Source: G963677185 sp963677185 (GTDB lineage Bacteria > Bacillota > Syntrophomonadia > Syntrophomonadales > Syntrophomonadaceae). From it: 64,000 bases of DNA. Below, in pieces: positions 28,001 to 35,617 of this stretch. The notes beneath the pieces are model-generated. The model saw nothing but the letters and a program-made list of their open reading frames with translations, was not told where the DNA came from and made no database searches. How positions within the stretch are numbered: position 1 is the first letter of the stretch; the number at the start of each line of letters is the position of its first letter. The stretch is taken from assembly GCA_963677185.1 (NCBI GenBank), contig OY781889.1, positions 2,108,001 to 2,172,000 of the forward strand, written 5' to 3'. A program made the translations under genes and the position numbers.

Positions 28001-28548
28001 TTGGCCAATGGGCTTTGCAAATACGGGACTGTTTCCACCAGCATATGAATCGCATCCGTAATGGAGAGATTCAAGCTCTGATCATCGCCGGCGAAGATCC
28101 GGTGGGTGCTGGACTGGTTACGGACAGCGATCTTGCGCGGATAAAGTGTCTGGTTGCGATCAGTCCTTTCCGGACAGCAACCACAGATCTGGCTGATATT
28201 GTATTGCCAGGCAGCCTGCCGGTCGAAGCCGCAGGAACCTTTGTCAACTATTCCGGCCGGACTCGAAAAACCAGTGCAGTTTTCCAGCCGCCTGCGGGCG
28301 TTGGCACTCTTGAGGCGATTGGCCGTGTGGCCGAATGGTTTGATATATTGTTGCCAGAACCGTCATTTAGTACGGCCTTGGAAGATATGAACCGGGCGCT
28401 TTATTATCAGAATGGAATAAACGACATCCGATCATACCGGCTTAATCCCGTGGAAGGGCAGGAATGTTTCATGCCGGTATTCTTTGCAGACCCGGTCAAG
28501 AGGCTTTTCGCAGCAAGGTTGGCGCATGAAGGGCTTGATCGAAAGTAG
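25039..28548 (+). CDS. Fusion of [2Fe-2S] ferredoxin, GltD/NfnB-like flavoprotein and NuoG-like domain
   Basis: 1169 residues. (a) [2Fe-2S] domain, about 1-80 (Cys at about 34, 45, 48 and 62). (b) GltD/NfnB-like module, about 95-560, with CVLACPAQTD and CPHPCEAVCRR, the FAD motif VGAGPAGLTAAYYLA and an NAD(P) motif VGGGNTAMDAARTAVRLG. (c) Two [4Fe-4S] clusters (CILCGQCIRIC, CISCGQCVFVCP). (d) NuoG/formate-dehydrogenase-like domain with CALCGMGC and a C-SKGR motif. No Cys/Sec active-site segment and no hydrogenase H-cluster motif is visible, so (d) is probably structural. With the two preceding genes it may form an NAD(P)/ferredoxin bifurcating enzyme; substrates are inferred. Confidence 0.85.
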   Translation: MLRINIDGKELQAFPGQTVLEVAQTAGILIPTLCHNERLKTYGGCGLCVVEMEGSKNLFRACSTMVEDGMAVITDTPRLRSSRQTTLSLLLSDHSGDCKGPCVLACPAQTDVQGYVGLIANGLYQDAVKLIKEKLPIPASIGRICPHPCEAVCRRQLVEQPISIAYLKYFAADKDLRSGQPFRPRLAPSSEKKVAVVGAGPAGLTAAYYLAVMGHAVTVYDAMPRAGGMLRYGIPEYRLPKDVLDQEISLIADLGVQFQFNCKIGRDISLPYLTTAYDAVFVGIGAWKSSPMRCEGENQPGVFGGIDFLRMVATGESVEIGQRVAIVGGGNTAMDAARTAVRLGAEEVMVLYRRTRAEMPAEDIEIKEAEEEGVVFHYLVAPLEVLGTDGRASAVRLQKMELGAPDSSGRRSPVPIDGDEETIMVDSVISAIGQAVNSAGIEGIELDKWGSPRIDSLTMQCSDPRVFAGGDGVTGPGIAITAVAHGRRAALGIDAFLKGQPMPEQSSYLVERLDASSDDYLEIPKEGRLSMSHRTAGQRRISFTEVNYGFSEAEALQEAGRCLECGCKDYFECQLIENAQRYDANPGQLEGEKHHFQIINEHPFIERNMEKCILCGQCIRICEEVMGPAALGLVGRGFESVVVPEFGLPLKESSCISCGQCVFVCPTGALVEKHPLSKTIPLKTEECGTACALCGMGCAQTVHLYGSTALKIEPAGGGLLCSKGRFAFEYWNRDRIKIPMIKKNGELVEASWEEALTVMGRSLKSIRRVAGSQACAISFSPLLSMEEAFLLKSFAVEALECSQHFSFTRNTSRGLEAVLGENRPVSSLDELIAADFILAVGSLNQSQIAAVKIRQAVQNGAQMVLISNEPGLLDDLASTCLYPEDGLQTLKEIIAALISNDLVNTEFIEKYCTGYEELKHSLQSVEPSAAAEKLARLYAAARRAIIVADGSTLSRAAVESLAQITVLCGRVGSPRNGITVVHSDANQVGQWALQIRDCFHQHMNRIRNGEIQALIIAGEDPVGAGLVTDSDLARIKCLVAISPFRTATTDLADIVLPGSLPVEAAGTFVNYSGRTRKTSAVFQPPAGVGTLEAIGRVAEWFDILLPEPSFSTALEDMNRALYYQNGINDIRSYRLNPVEGQECFMPVFFADPVKRLFAARLAHEGLDRK

Positions 28549-28591
28549 TCCGACAATTACTGATACTAATAAATATTAATATTGGATATTT

Positions 28592-28620
28592 TTCAGCCGG
28601 AATAATTCCGGCTGAATTTG
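28592..28620 (+). terminator. Terminator of the NuoE/F/fusion operon
   Basis: TTCAGCCGGAA (28592-28602) and TTCCGGCTGAA (28606-28616) form a perfect 11-bp stem with a 3-nt loop, followed by TTTG. Confidence 0.75.
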
Positions 28621-28867
28621 TTGACAATGCCTCCCTATATTAGACAATATTTATGCTGTCAGGCCTGTATAATTAGTAACAAGAGAAGAGTCAGTTGTTA
28701 AGAACAGACACTGACTTTGTTCGGAAAGTAGCAAACTGGTTGTGTCTTGAGCGGAAACGGGACCCGGTTAAACGCGTAAAATGTAGCATGGAGTGCAGCT
28801 TGTAATTGTCAGGAATTCTTGAGTGTAAACAGCCCTATGGCGTTTGTTCGGAAGGAGGTCATGACAT
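28621..28867 (+). promoter_or_regulatory. Promoter candidates and leader before the 57-residue ORF
   Basis: A consensus TTGACA lies at 28621-28626 with CAATAT at 28645-28650 as a possible -10. A perfect TATAAT is at 28668-28673. The leader carries a 7-bp hairpin AGTCAGT/ACTGACT (28689-28716). The remaining 150 nt look structured (GGAAACGGGACCCGG) but match no riboswitch class that I know. Confidence 0.4.
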
Positions 28868-29041
28868 ATGGATCCACTTAATATTATCATTATCGCATTA
28901 ATCCTAGGTAATGCAGTTGTCTATTCCCTTGTCTACCGCCGCAAGAGAGCCTATGAAAAGATGAAAGAGGAATGGAGACAGCGCGAAAACACACTGATGG
29001 TTCAGGATCTGGGCCATGGATTTCAGCAGATTGCCAAATAA
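28868..29041 (+). CDS. Small single-span membrane protein, 57 residues
   Basis: ATG 28868 has GGAAGGAGG at good spacing. The product starts MDPLNIIIIALILGNAVVYS, one hydrophobic segment at residues 4-22. A basic RRKR follows, then a charged helix to the C-terminus (KMKEEWRQRENTLMV). The topology suggests the N-terminus outside and the helix in the cytoplasm. No family recognised. A strong terminator follows 65 nt later, so it is a monocistronic unit. Confidence 0.65.
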   Translation: MDPLNIIIIALILGNAVVYSLVYRRKRAYEKMKEEWRQRENTLMVQDLGHGFQQIAK

Positions 29042-29106
29042 TAGCATCGAGTTACTATGATGTCAAAAGACAAAAAGGTGGAAAAAATGCACATAGAGTA
29101 TTAAGG

Positions 29107-29142
29107 GAAATCCCGTCTGCAGACAGGATTTCTTTTTTTTTT
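29107..29142 (+). terminator. Terminator after the 57-residue ORF
   Basis: GAAATCC pairs with GGATTTC, with GTC-TGCA-GAC stacked inside, followed by a run of nine or more T residues (29133-29142). One of the strongest terminators in the window. Confidence 0.85.
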
Positions 29143-29334
29143 GGGGCATCAAGCGGTCAGGTGCCTGCAAACCAACCTCGATTATTACATACCTCATTTA
29201 CCTTCAGGCTATCGCCATCCAAAACCACAAATCACTGTTTTGTGAGCGTTCTGAGACGGTTGCGTAATGGTATAAAATCATGATTCTTCGTATTATCAAA
29301 GTATAGAAACACCAATGCGAAGGAGATGAAAATT

Positions 29335-29583
29335 ATGCGCAACCGTACTGTTACTCATGCAATTTTCTTTATTCTGATGGTCGGTTTAGCCAGCGCGCTG
29401 ATAGCAGGTCTATTCGCTATTGGAACCGCGGCCCTGGCCGATAATGGAGTGACTTTTTCTGCAGTCACCGGAAATCAGACAGATGCAGGCCAGATTAAAA
29501 CTGCGGCCAGAGACGGCGAAGACAGCAGCTATAAACATTTGAAAAAGCCTTTCGCCAGGTATGACACGGCTGCAGTTGGTTGA
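29335..29583 (+). CDS. Small exported or membrane protein, 82 residues
   Basis: ATG 29335 has GAAGGAG about 10 nt upstream; an ATG at 29326 overlaps that site and is rejected. The N-terminus has a positively charged start (MRNRTVTH) and a long hydrophobic stretch (IFFILMVGLASALIAGLFAI) ending in GTAALAD, a plausible signal peptidase site after ALA. The mature part of about 45 residues is hydrophilic and lacks cysteines. No family recognised. Confidence 0.6.
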   Translation: MRNRTVTHAIFFILMVGLASALIAGLFAIGTAALADNGVTFSAVTGNQTDAGQIKTAARDGEDSSYKHLKKPFARYDTAAVG

Positions 29584-29699
29584 AACCAACTATCGATTAA
29601 TTGTCTATCATGATATTATCATTGTCCTATCATTGTAAACAATAAAGGCATGATCCATTATGTTAATAAGAATGAGAATTTCGAGAGGAGTTGGACAGC

Positions 29700-29861
29700 G
29701 TGTACGGAGAGGGAGTTAATAGCAGCTTTGGAGTAACGGCTTTTGGCGTTATCAGTCTCGGGCTTCTGCTGGGTTGGCTATTTAAAGGTCTTATTACAGG
29801 CAACATTGATCTGACTTTTATTTATGAGGCAATTGTCTGGGTAATAAAATTTGTCGGATAA
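29700..29861 (+). CDS. Small hydrophobic protein, 53 residues
   Basis: GTG 29700 follows GAGAGGAG at 29683-29690. The product has two hydrophobic segments, residues 10-33 (FGVTAFGVISLGLLLGWLF) and 38-52 (DLTFIYEAIVWVIKFV), so it may be a two-span membrane peptide. No cysteine and no known toxin signature. Third of a run of short ORFs; function unknown. Confidence 0.5.
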   Translation: MYGEGVNSSFGVTAFGVISLGLLLGWLFKGLITGNIDLTFIYEAIVWVIKFVG

Positions 29862-30536
29862 ATTATTCGACAGTAATTCCGTATAAAAAAACATAAATTA
29901 CCATTACTCCATCAGACCCTGCGCGGGTAAAATCCCGGCTTGATTCTAACCTGTTTCACAAGATACCAGCATTCAAAAAGGTCTTTTTAGAAATGCTATC
30001 GTTGAACACATTGAAAGTGCTGGAGCTTGTGATGGACTTGTGACAAAAGAAGCGTGACGAAATATGTCAAATAATATATAATATATACATGTAAACCCCC
30101 GGCCGAAGTTCTCCCTGGAACTGTTACAGCGGCGGGTTATCCTATATCAAATCTGGTTCAATACAATTCCCGAACAATGCACAAAATGTCGAAATTATTG
30201 GCAGCCCACCGAGGCGCAAACGTCATTTCCATTTGCGTGCTCAAACCAGTTTGCCGCGAATATTATCAAGTGAGGTGAGGAACAATTCTGAAAAACAGGC
30301 ATAAGCAGGCATCGGTCCTGCTTAAAGGTGGTGCGGAATCGGAAGTCCTCATCTATCAAAAGATATAAATTTGGCCAGATATAAATAAAATGAGACCCTG
30401 GTCATAGTGCGAACAGGCGGGATATATCTATCCAATATTCAGAAATCTCTTTACTCCGGGCTTCCGCTCCATGGAACAATTCTAAAATACTGTAGTCTAA
30501 AAGATTACCCTATCAAACAACAAGGGAGTGGGCACT
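29862..30536 (+). other. 675-nt gap with a promoter and a small hairpin
   Basis: A promoter-like GTGACG (30054-30059), 17 nt, TATAAT (30077-30082) would start a transcript near 30089. A hairpin TAAGCAGG/CCTGCTTA occurs at 30302-30324. A reading frame of about 26 codons (about 30287-30368, ending QKI-stop) follows GAGGTGAGG but lacks a standard start codon. The long leader (about 450 nt) before the 38-residue ORF is unexplained. Confidence 0.4.
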
Positions 30537-30653
30537 ATGAGGAAGCTTTTGGATAGGTTTCTTGAATTTATCAATTATGAACATTCTTATTACATCGATC
30601 GCGATTACTTCCGCATTACCCGTGTAGGAAGATTTGGCAAGCTGGATATCTAG
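30537..30653 (+). CDS. Very small protein, 38 residues
   Basis: ATG 30537 has AAGGGAG upstream. The product is basic and aromatic, MRKLLDRFLEFINYEHSYY at the start and RVGRFGKLDI at the end; an amphipathic N-terminal helix is likely. Followed 20 nt later by a strong terminator, which supports a real transcript. No family recognised. Confidence 0.5.
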   Translation: MRKLLDRFLEFINYEHSYYIDRDYFRITRVGRFGKLDI

Positions 30654-30671
30654 TTATATATAGTCGATAAG

Positions 30672-30709
30672 GCCGGGCGCGCTTGTAAAGGAGCAGCCCG
30701 GTTTTTTTA
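30672..30709 (+). terminator. Terminator after the 38-residue ORF
   Basis: CCGGGC (30673-30678) pairs with GCCCGG (30696-30701), followed by seven T residues (30702-30708). Confidence 0.85.
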
Positions 30710-30790
30710 TCGCCCAGCGGTAGGATCATGGCTGTCGCTGATGTACAATAAAACCAGTTCAGATCGGAACAATGAAAGGGAGGTGCCGCA

Positions 30791-31411
30791 ATGTATACCG
30801 AACCGCTTTGCCCCCAGCCCTGGCTGGCGCCACATCTGAAAGCGGAGGAGGAAGTGCTGTGGACCGATAATCCCGATCCACGGAAAGTCGTAAATACCCG
30901 GGATATAATATTTATTCCTTTTGCGCTGGCAGTGGGCATCCCGCTTACCATAATTCTTCCCGGCACATTCGCTTATAACCTGGCTGCAGGACTGGCCTGG
31001 GCGGCGGCAATAATTTATGTCCTGGTATTCAGATATTATTTACGATACCGGGAAAAAAAGCGCACTAAATACATACTTACCAGCCAGCGGATTCTGATCA
31101 TGCTTCAGACGGGAGATGAAGCGGTTATTAAAGAAAGCCTGCCCTTTGCTTCCATAGTGACGATGAACCATAACCAGGTGTCGGATGAACTTGGGACGGT
31201 GGTGTTTGAACCGGTTATGCCGGCCAGGAAACCCATAGCCCGGGACAAATATGGAATGGGGCTTCAGAATCCACTATTCAGCAGCGATATTCTGGCCTTT
31301 TTCGATATAAAGAATTCCCGGGAAGTGTTTGACACCATTTACCAAATTCGCTTCCGCAATTACCGCCAGATCCTGGGCGATTGGGATGCCAAGCCCCGGC
31401 TGCCTGTGTAG
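30791..31411 (+). CDS. Membrane protein with a PH-like C-terminal domain
   Basis: 206 residues. Two adjacent membrane spans at about 38-60 (IIFIPFALAVGIPLTIIL) and 66-85 (LAAGLAWAAAIIYVLVF), then a cytoplasmic part whose KYILTSQRILIML segment resembles the bacterial PH (DUF304-like) fold. The N-terminus reads PWLAPHLKAEEEVLWTDNPD, as in proteins where a PH domain follows a short lead. AGGGAGGTG precedes the ATG. Function unknown. Confidence 0.65.
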   Translation: MYTEPLCPQPWLAPHLKAEEEVLWTDNPDPRKVVNTRDIIFIPFALAVGIPLTIILPGTFAYNLAAGLAWAAAIIYVLVFRYYLRYREKKRTKYILTSQRILIMLQTGDEAVIKESLPFASIVTMNHNQVSDELGTVVFEPVMPARKPIARDKYGMGLQNPLFSSDILAFFDIKNSREVFDTIYQIRFRNYRQILGDWDAKPRLPV

Positions 31412-31457
31412 CCGAAGTGTGTTCATGATAAAATAGTATTGTGAAGGAGGCGATTAT

Positions 31458-32213
31458 ATGAGCAAAAGGGTGTTAAAACTGGCTATCGTTATGGTTTTTG
31501 GGCTTTTATCAGCGGCCCCGGCCCTGGCCGAAACCCCGGTTTACATTGGCGATACTCTGATCAAATGGACTGCAGCTCCCGAGATAGTGCACGAAACTAT
31601 GCTAGTTCCTGTAGCGGATGTTTGCGATGCCCTGGGAGCAACCTATCAATGGCACCAGGAAGATAAAACAGTTACTCTTACCCGTGAATTTGATGGTGTC
31701 GGGATTTGGATGCAGGTTGACAACCAGGGGGCATATATTCATGATATGCCGGTTAGCCTGGAAGTGCCGCCCATGATTTTTGGGGAGCGGATTCTGGTGC
31801 CGTTGCGTTTTTCAGCCGAAGCAATGGGTGAGACTGTCGTTTGGGATGAACAGAACGGCATAGCCCGGATTACTGATACTCACACTCAACCCCAAGGAAA
31901 TGAAAACCGGGTCTGGGCTGGAACCTGGTTTCTGCGCGACGAGAATGTCGAGGTATATATCCGCTGTGATGGTGATGTTCTGTATGGCAACTTCATTGAT
32001 CGCGATACCGGCGGGGAAAATTTGTTTGCTGAATTCGAGGGCAGCGGCAATGCCACCACTGCGACTTTAAATTTTAATGGCAAGGACGGCAGCAGCACCA
32101 TCAAGGGAGTGCTGGAGCTGACGATGATGCAGGAAGGCAACTATTTCGAAGGAACCTATGAGGATTCTAAAAACCTGTCCACCAAGCGAGATTGGTTCGG
32201 AATCAAGCAATAG
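31458..32213 (+). CDS. Secreted protein with a copper amine oxidase N-like stalk domain
   Basis: 251 residues. Signal peptide about 1-24 (LAIVMVFGLLSAAPALA). Stalk domain about 27-140 with ETMLVPVADVCDALGATYQW and GERILVPLRFSAEAMGETVVWD, the repeated halves typical of the family. A C-terminal beta-rich part of about 110 residues (AGTWFLRDENVEVYI onward) is unassigned. AAGGAGG precedes the ATG. Likely wall- or surface-associated. Confidence 0.75.
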   Translation: MSKRVLKLAIVMVFGLLSAAPALAETPVYIGDTLIKWTAAPEIVHETMLVPVADVCDALGATYQWHQEDKTVTLTREFDGVGIWMQVDNQGAYIHDMPVSLEVPPMIFGERILVPLRFSAEAMGETVVWDEQNGIARITDTHTQPQGNENRVWAGTWFLRDENVEVYIRCDGDVLYGNFIDRDTGGENLFAEFEGSGNATTATLNFNGKDGSSTIKGVLELTMMQEGNYFEGTYEDSKNLSTKRDWFGIKQ

Positions 32214-32233
32214 CATTACGAGGAGCAAAATTA

Positions 32234-33223
32234 GTGCAAAGTCGAAGCATAGATTATAAGGCCGGGATTGCATATGGAATCGTATGCATTGCCTGGGGAT
32301 CCACCTACCTGGGCATAAGGATCGGCATACAGGAGATGCCGATCTTCCTTTTTGGTTCAGCCCGATTTATCATAGCCGGGCTGCTCATTTTGGGTTTTGT
32401 GCTGGCCACCGGAAAGAAAATGCCCGCCAGCCGGAAGGAACTGGCGACGATTGCGATCAGCGGCTTTTTACTGCTGGTGGTGTCACATGGGTGTATTTTG
32501 TGGGCGCAGCAGGTTGTTCCCTCTGGCCTGACTTCGCTTATATTGAGCATGACTCCTCTGGTTGCGGCGGTTATAGATTATCTCGCGCCTGGAGGTAAAA
32601 GGCTTGGAGCCCGGGGATGGATAGGCTTGCTGATTGGATTTGGCGGGATTGCGCTGCTGTTGTCACCGGGCAGCGGACTTCAGGATGTAAGCCTGCCAGT
32701 AGTGCTGGTCTTGGCCCTGTCCTCGGTATTCTGGGCCGGAGGTACAGTGTATTCGTCTCGCAAGCCGGTACAAGCTTCCATGTTCACGGTTGCCGCCCTG
32801 CAGAATCTATTTGCCGGAGCCGCCCTGGGCATAATGGGCTTATGCACTGGAGAACTGGCTGTGTTCAGCTGGAGCTGGAAAGCGATGTATGCAGTGGGAT
32901 TCCTGGTTCTGGTCGGTTCGTTGATGGGTTACCTGGCTTTCATCTATGTCGTGGATCATATGCCGCCTTCGATCGGAATGACCTATTCGTATGTAAATCC
33001 CGTAGTAGCTGTTATACTGGGTTCGCTGGTGTTAGGCGAAGCTGTAACTTCCGGTGAAATCCTGTCATTTGCCATCATTTTGACCGGGGTGATTTTAACC
33101 CACAGCGCTCGTTTCGGGCTTCAACCATCCATATCTGAAAGCGCCTTCCGACCAATGGTCTCGGAAATAAAGCCACTGCGGGCAAGTGAAGCTTTTATCC
33201 AGGGTGAAGAAGGCGAGTGTTAA
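32234..33223 (+). CDS. EamA/DMT-family transporter
   Basis: 329 residues from GTG 32234 (GAGGAG upstream; the in-frame start at 32192 lies inside the preceding gene). About ten membrane spans in two EamA repeats, beginning AGIAYGIVCIAWGSTYLGIRIG and LVLALSSVFWAGGTVYSSRK. The GSTYLGIRIG motif and the late MPPSIGMTYSYVNPVVAVILG are typical of metabolite exporters of this family. The substrate cannot be told from sequence. A hydrophilic C-terminal tail of about 30 residues is present. Confidence 0.85.
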   Translation: MQSRSIDYKAGIAYGIVCIAWGSTYLGIRIGIQEMPIFLFGSARFIIAGLLILGFVLATGKKMPASRKELATIAISGFLLLVVSHGCILWAQQVVPSGLTSLILSMTPLVAAVIDYLAPGGKRLGARGWIGLLIGFGGIALLLSPGSGLQDVSLPVVLVLALSSVFWAGGTVYSSRKPVQASMFTVAALQNLFAGAALGIMGLCTGELAVFSWSWKAMYAVGFLVLVGSLMGYLAFIYVVDHMPPSIGMTYSYVNPVVAVILGSLVLGEAVTSGEILSFAIILTGVILTHSARFGLQPSISESAFRPMVSEIKPLRASEAFIQGEEGEC

Positions 33224-33252
33224 CTTCCGGTTTTCATCCGGTCGGACCAGAT

Positions 33253-34239
33253 TTAATCGTTTTCAATGCTAATAACCTGGTTGCGTCCTTCGCTTTTCGC
33301 AGTGTATAAGGCGCGGTCGGCATAATCCAGCAGGATGCTGGGGTCCTGGCCGACTTCAGGACAAATGGTAGCCGCACCCAGACTAATGGTAACATAGGGG
33401 CAGATAGATGAAGCGCCATGTTCTATCTGAGCTGTCAGCACCTTCAAGCGCATTTTTTCAGCCACTTCGACAGCTCCTGTGCTTTCGGTATTGGGCAGCA
33501 AGGCAACGAATTCTTCCCCTCCATACCGGGCGATCATATCTCCGGGGCGGCGGGTGGACTCCAGGAGTGCCTGGGCAACAGTGCGCAGGCATTGATCACC
33601 TTCCAGGTGGCCATAGCGATCGTTATATGCCTTGAAAAAGTCAATGTCGCCCATAACCACCGATAAGGGCTGCTTCTCACGCCTGCAACGCCGCCACTCT
33701 GTTAAATATGCCTCGTCAAATAATCTGCGGTTAGGAATCCCAGTCAATCCGTCCGTATTGGATATTTCGCGCAGCTTCTGGTTGGCATTTTCCAGGCTTT
33801 TATTCAGTTCGGCCAGTTCAGTCTCGCGAATCTTGCGCTGGTCCATTTCCTCTTTAAGCCGGAGCACGGAACGGACCCGGGCTAGCAGTTCCAGCTTGCG
33901 CACCGGCTTATTGATAAAGTCAATAGCACCGGCTTCAAATGCCTGCTCGATCTTTTTTTCGTCGTCCAATGCGCTCACGACAATAATGGGTATGTCGGTC
34001 AGTTCCGGATCATCTTTCAGGGCTCGCACCGCTTGCAATCCGTCCAGACCGGGCATGATAATGTCCATAAGAATGAGGTCTGTCAAGGAACGGTGGTGAA
34101 TGGTCACCTGGGCTTTAAGCAATTCCATCCCTTCCTCGGCCGAACCGCCCAGAAGGACGTCATCGTAACCGGCTTCCTCCAGAAGGGCTTTGAGAGCCCG
34201 GCGGATGGTTTTAGAATCATCGATTATCAGGATAGTCAA
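33253..34239 (-). CDS. Response regulator with GGDEF diguanylate cyclase domain
   Basis: 328 residues. The receiver domain (1-120) has the acidic pair in ILIIDDSKTIRRALKAL, phospho-Asp in DLILMDIIMPGLDGLQA and Lys in INKPVRKLELL. A coiled-coil linker (about 125-165) follows. The GGDEF domain shows NTDGLTGIPNRRLFDE and RYGGEEF, with the inhibitory RxxD site five residues before it (RPGD-MIARY). PleD/WspR-like: phosphorylation should dimerise it to make c-di-GMP, with product inhibition. TTG 34239 with AAGGAGG is preferred. No partner kinase is adjacent. Confidence 0.92.
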   Translation of the reverse strand: MTILIIDDSKTIRRALKALLEEAGYDDVLLGGSAEEGMELLKAQVTIHHRSLTDLILMDIIMPGLDGLQAVRALKDDPELTDIPIIVVSALDDEKKIEQAFEAGAIDFINKPVRKLELLARVRSVLRLKEEMDQRKIRETELAELNKSLENANQKLREISNTDGLTGIPNRRLFDEAYLTEWRRCRREKQPLSVVMGDIDFFKAYNDRYGHLEGDQCLRTVAQALLESTRRPGDMIARYGGEEFVALLPNTESTGAVEVAEKMRLKVLTAQIEHGASSICPYVTISLGAATICPEVGQDPSILLDYADRALYTAKSEGRNQVISIEND

Positions 34240-34296
34240 CTGCTTCACCTCCTTGCAATCAGGTTTGCATACCGCTAATAGCAATGTGAACGATTC

Positions 34297-35379
34297 TTAT
34301 TCCCACCAATGCAACCTGGTGCCCTCCTGATAGAGGGTTTTGGCGATGAAATTCATGCCTCTGGCATTCCAGTGCAGCAGGTCGTGATAGCATTTCAGCC
34401 GGCCAGGGTTGCCCTGCATGGCTGCATACAGATCGATAAAGGGAACATTCAACTCGGCGGCAAGTTCGTCTTTTAGCGCGTTGTAAAGTGCCATCAGGCT
34501 GACTCCGCCGGTTTCAAGATGCCGTCGGTAATCAAGCTGGAGCCCGGCCAGATTGGCGGCTTCGGCTTCCAGATTATCCAGAGAGTAGACTGGCACCGGA
34601 CCTGTAATATAAACGGGAATACCCCTGGCGCTGGCCAGCTTGTGCAAGTGGCGATATGAATTAATAATGGCATCCTGGCATTTATTCCAGTCGATTTCGG
34701 TAACCGTGCTTACCCATCCAGCAGGTTTGGCAATGATCATGCTAAAGAAATGATAAAGGCAAATATGCTGGAGAATCCAGTCGGCACGGCTTTGTTTGTT
34801 GACCGGAGGGCGTATCAGGGATTCCGGCCAGGGTTTGCCGGGCTCCCAGGCCTCGCCCAAGACCCAGGCCAAGCCGATATCGTTGCCGCCAATGTTAATT
34901 AAAAGAACTGAAGGCTGGATGGTGTCAAGGGCGTCAGACCAGAATTCAGCTTGCTGGCAGCTGTTGTACATCGGAAACCCTCCGTTAATGACTTCCCAGT
35001 CGCCATGGCCGTTTTTATCCAGCAGTTGTTCCAGCTCCCGCGCCCAGATTTTATCTTCATTTTCCAGCTTGGAACCGAAAACGGGTGATTCTCCAATGAA
35101 AAGAAAGCGCTTTTTGCTGCCGTCGTTGGCTGGTTCGAGTCCACGCAAGCCAAAGCGGTTGATGTTGACCAGAGCTGAGCGAAAACCGGGCTTAAAGCGG
35201 TAATACAGAGGGGGGGAGATGTTTTCAATGAATTGGTTTGCGGGATAGTTTATCTGGCGTTTAACCCGGTATGGCCCGCCAAAATTGCGTCGATATGAAA
35301 TACGGGCTCCCAGTTCGGTCATGAGGAAAAAGGTGATTATAAGGAAACCCAGGGCGGCAAGCTGTAACTCCGGTGACAT
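34297..35379 (-). CDS. Membrane-anchored SGNH/GDSL-type hydrolase
   Basis: 360 residues. N-terminal membrane anchor about 5-24 (LAALGFLIITFFLMTEL). SGNH blocks: FLFIGESPVFG (nucleophile Ser in block I), INIGGNDIGLAW (block III Gly/Asn) and DLLHWNARG (block V Asp-x2-His). Probably an extracytoplasmic esterase or acyl hydrolase acting on envelope polymers; substrate unknown. Block I reads GES rather than GDS, a common variant. Confidence 0.8.
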   Translation of the reverse strand: MSPELQLAALGFLIITFFLMTELGARISYRRNFGGPYRVKRQINYPANQFIENISPPLYYRFKPGFRSALVNINRFGLRGLEPANDGSKKRFLFIGESPVFGSKLENEDKIWARELEQLLDKNGHGDWEVINGGFPMYNSCQQAEFWSDALDTIQPSVLLINIGGNDIGLAWVLGEAWEPGKPWPESLIRPPVNKQSRADWILQHICLYHFFSMIIAKPAGWVSTVTEIDWNKCQDAIINSYRHLHKLASARGIPVYITGPVPVYSLDNLEAEAANLAGLQLDYRRHLETGGVSLMALYNALKDELAAELNVPFIDLYAAMQGNPGRLKCYHDLLHWNARGMNFIAKTLYQEGTRLHWWE

Positions 35380-35553
35380 ATTAAGGACTCCTTTTCATTG
35401 AACTGGGCAATTAAAGCGCAATCGCTTGTGAAATAGGCCAATGGATGGATATGTCTTATTATACATATAATCGGCCCGGGAAACACCCTGTTTAATTCCA
35501 GTAAAAGCTTATTGGCCAGAATATGATACGACTCTGGATATGAGGGGGATCAT

Positions 35554-35590
35554 CAACGGGTACGGCTTCATATGGAAACCGTACCCGTTG
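35554..35590. repeat. 12-bp perfect inverted repeat
   Basis: CAACGGGTACGG (35554-35565) and CCGTACCCGTTG (35579-35590) flank a 13-nt loop, just after the stop of the minus-strand LiaF-like gene. No T-run on either side, so it may stabilise the operon's 3' end rather than terminate transcription by itself. Confidence 0.55.
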
Positions 35591-35617
35591 TACAAAAAGA
35601 AAGCGGTTAGCTTATAG

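Noticed and set aside
25039..28548. Idea that the fusion protein is an active formate dehydrogenase or [FeFe]-hydrogenase
   Set aside because: No Sec/Cys active-site segment after the C-SKGR motif, no molybdopterin C-terminal cap and no TSCCP/MPCxxK-type H-cluster motifs are visible.
28972..29283. 103-residue plus-strand ORF after the 57-residue gene
   Set aside because: It runs through a strong terminator and overlaps the 57-residue gene in another frame; no ribosome binding site.
30287..30368. Possible leader peptide after GAGGTGAGG
   Set aside because: Only ATT or CTG could start it and the peptide has no recognisable pattern; kept only as a note within the gap description.
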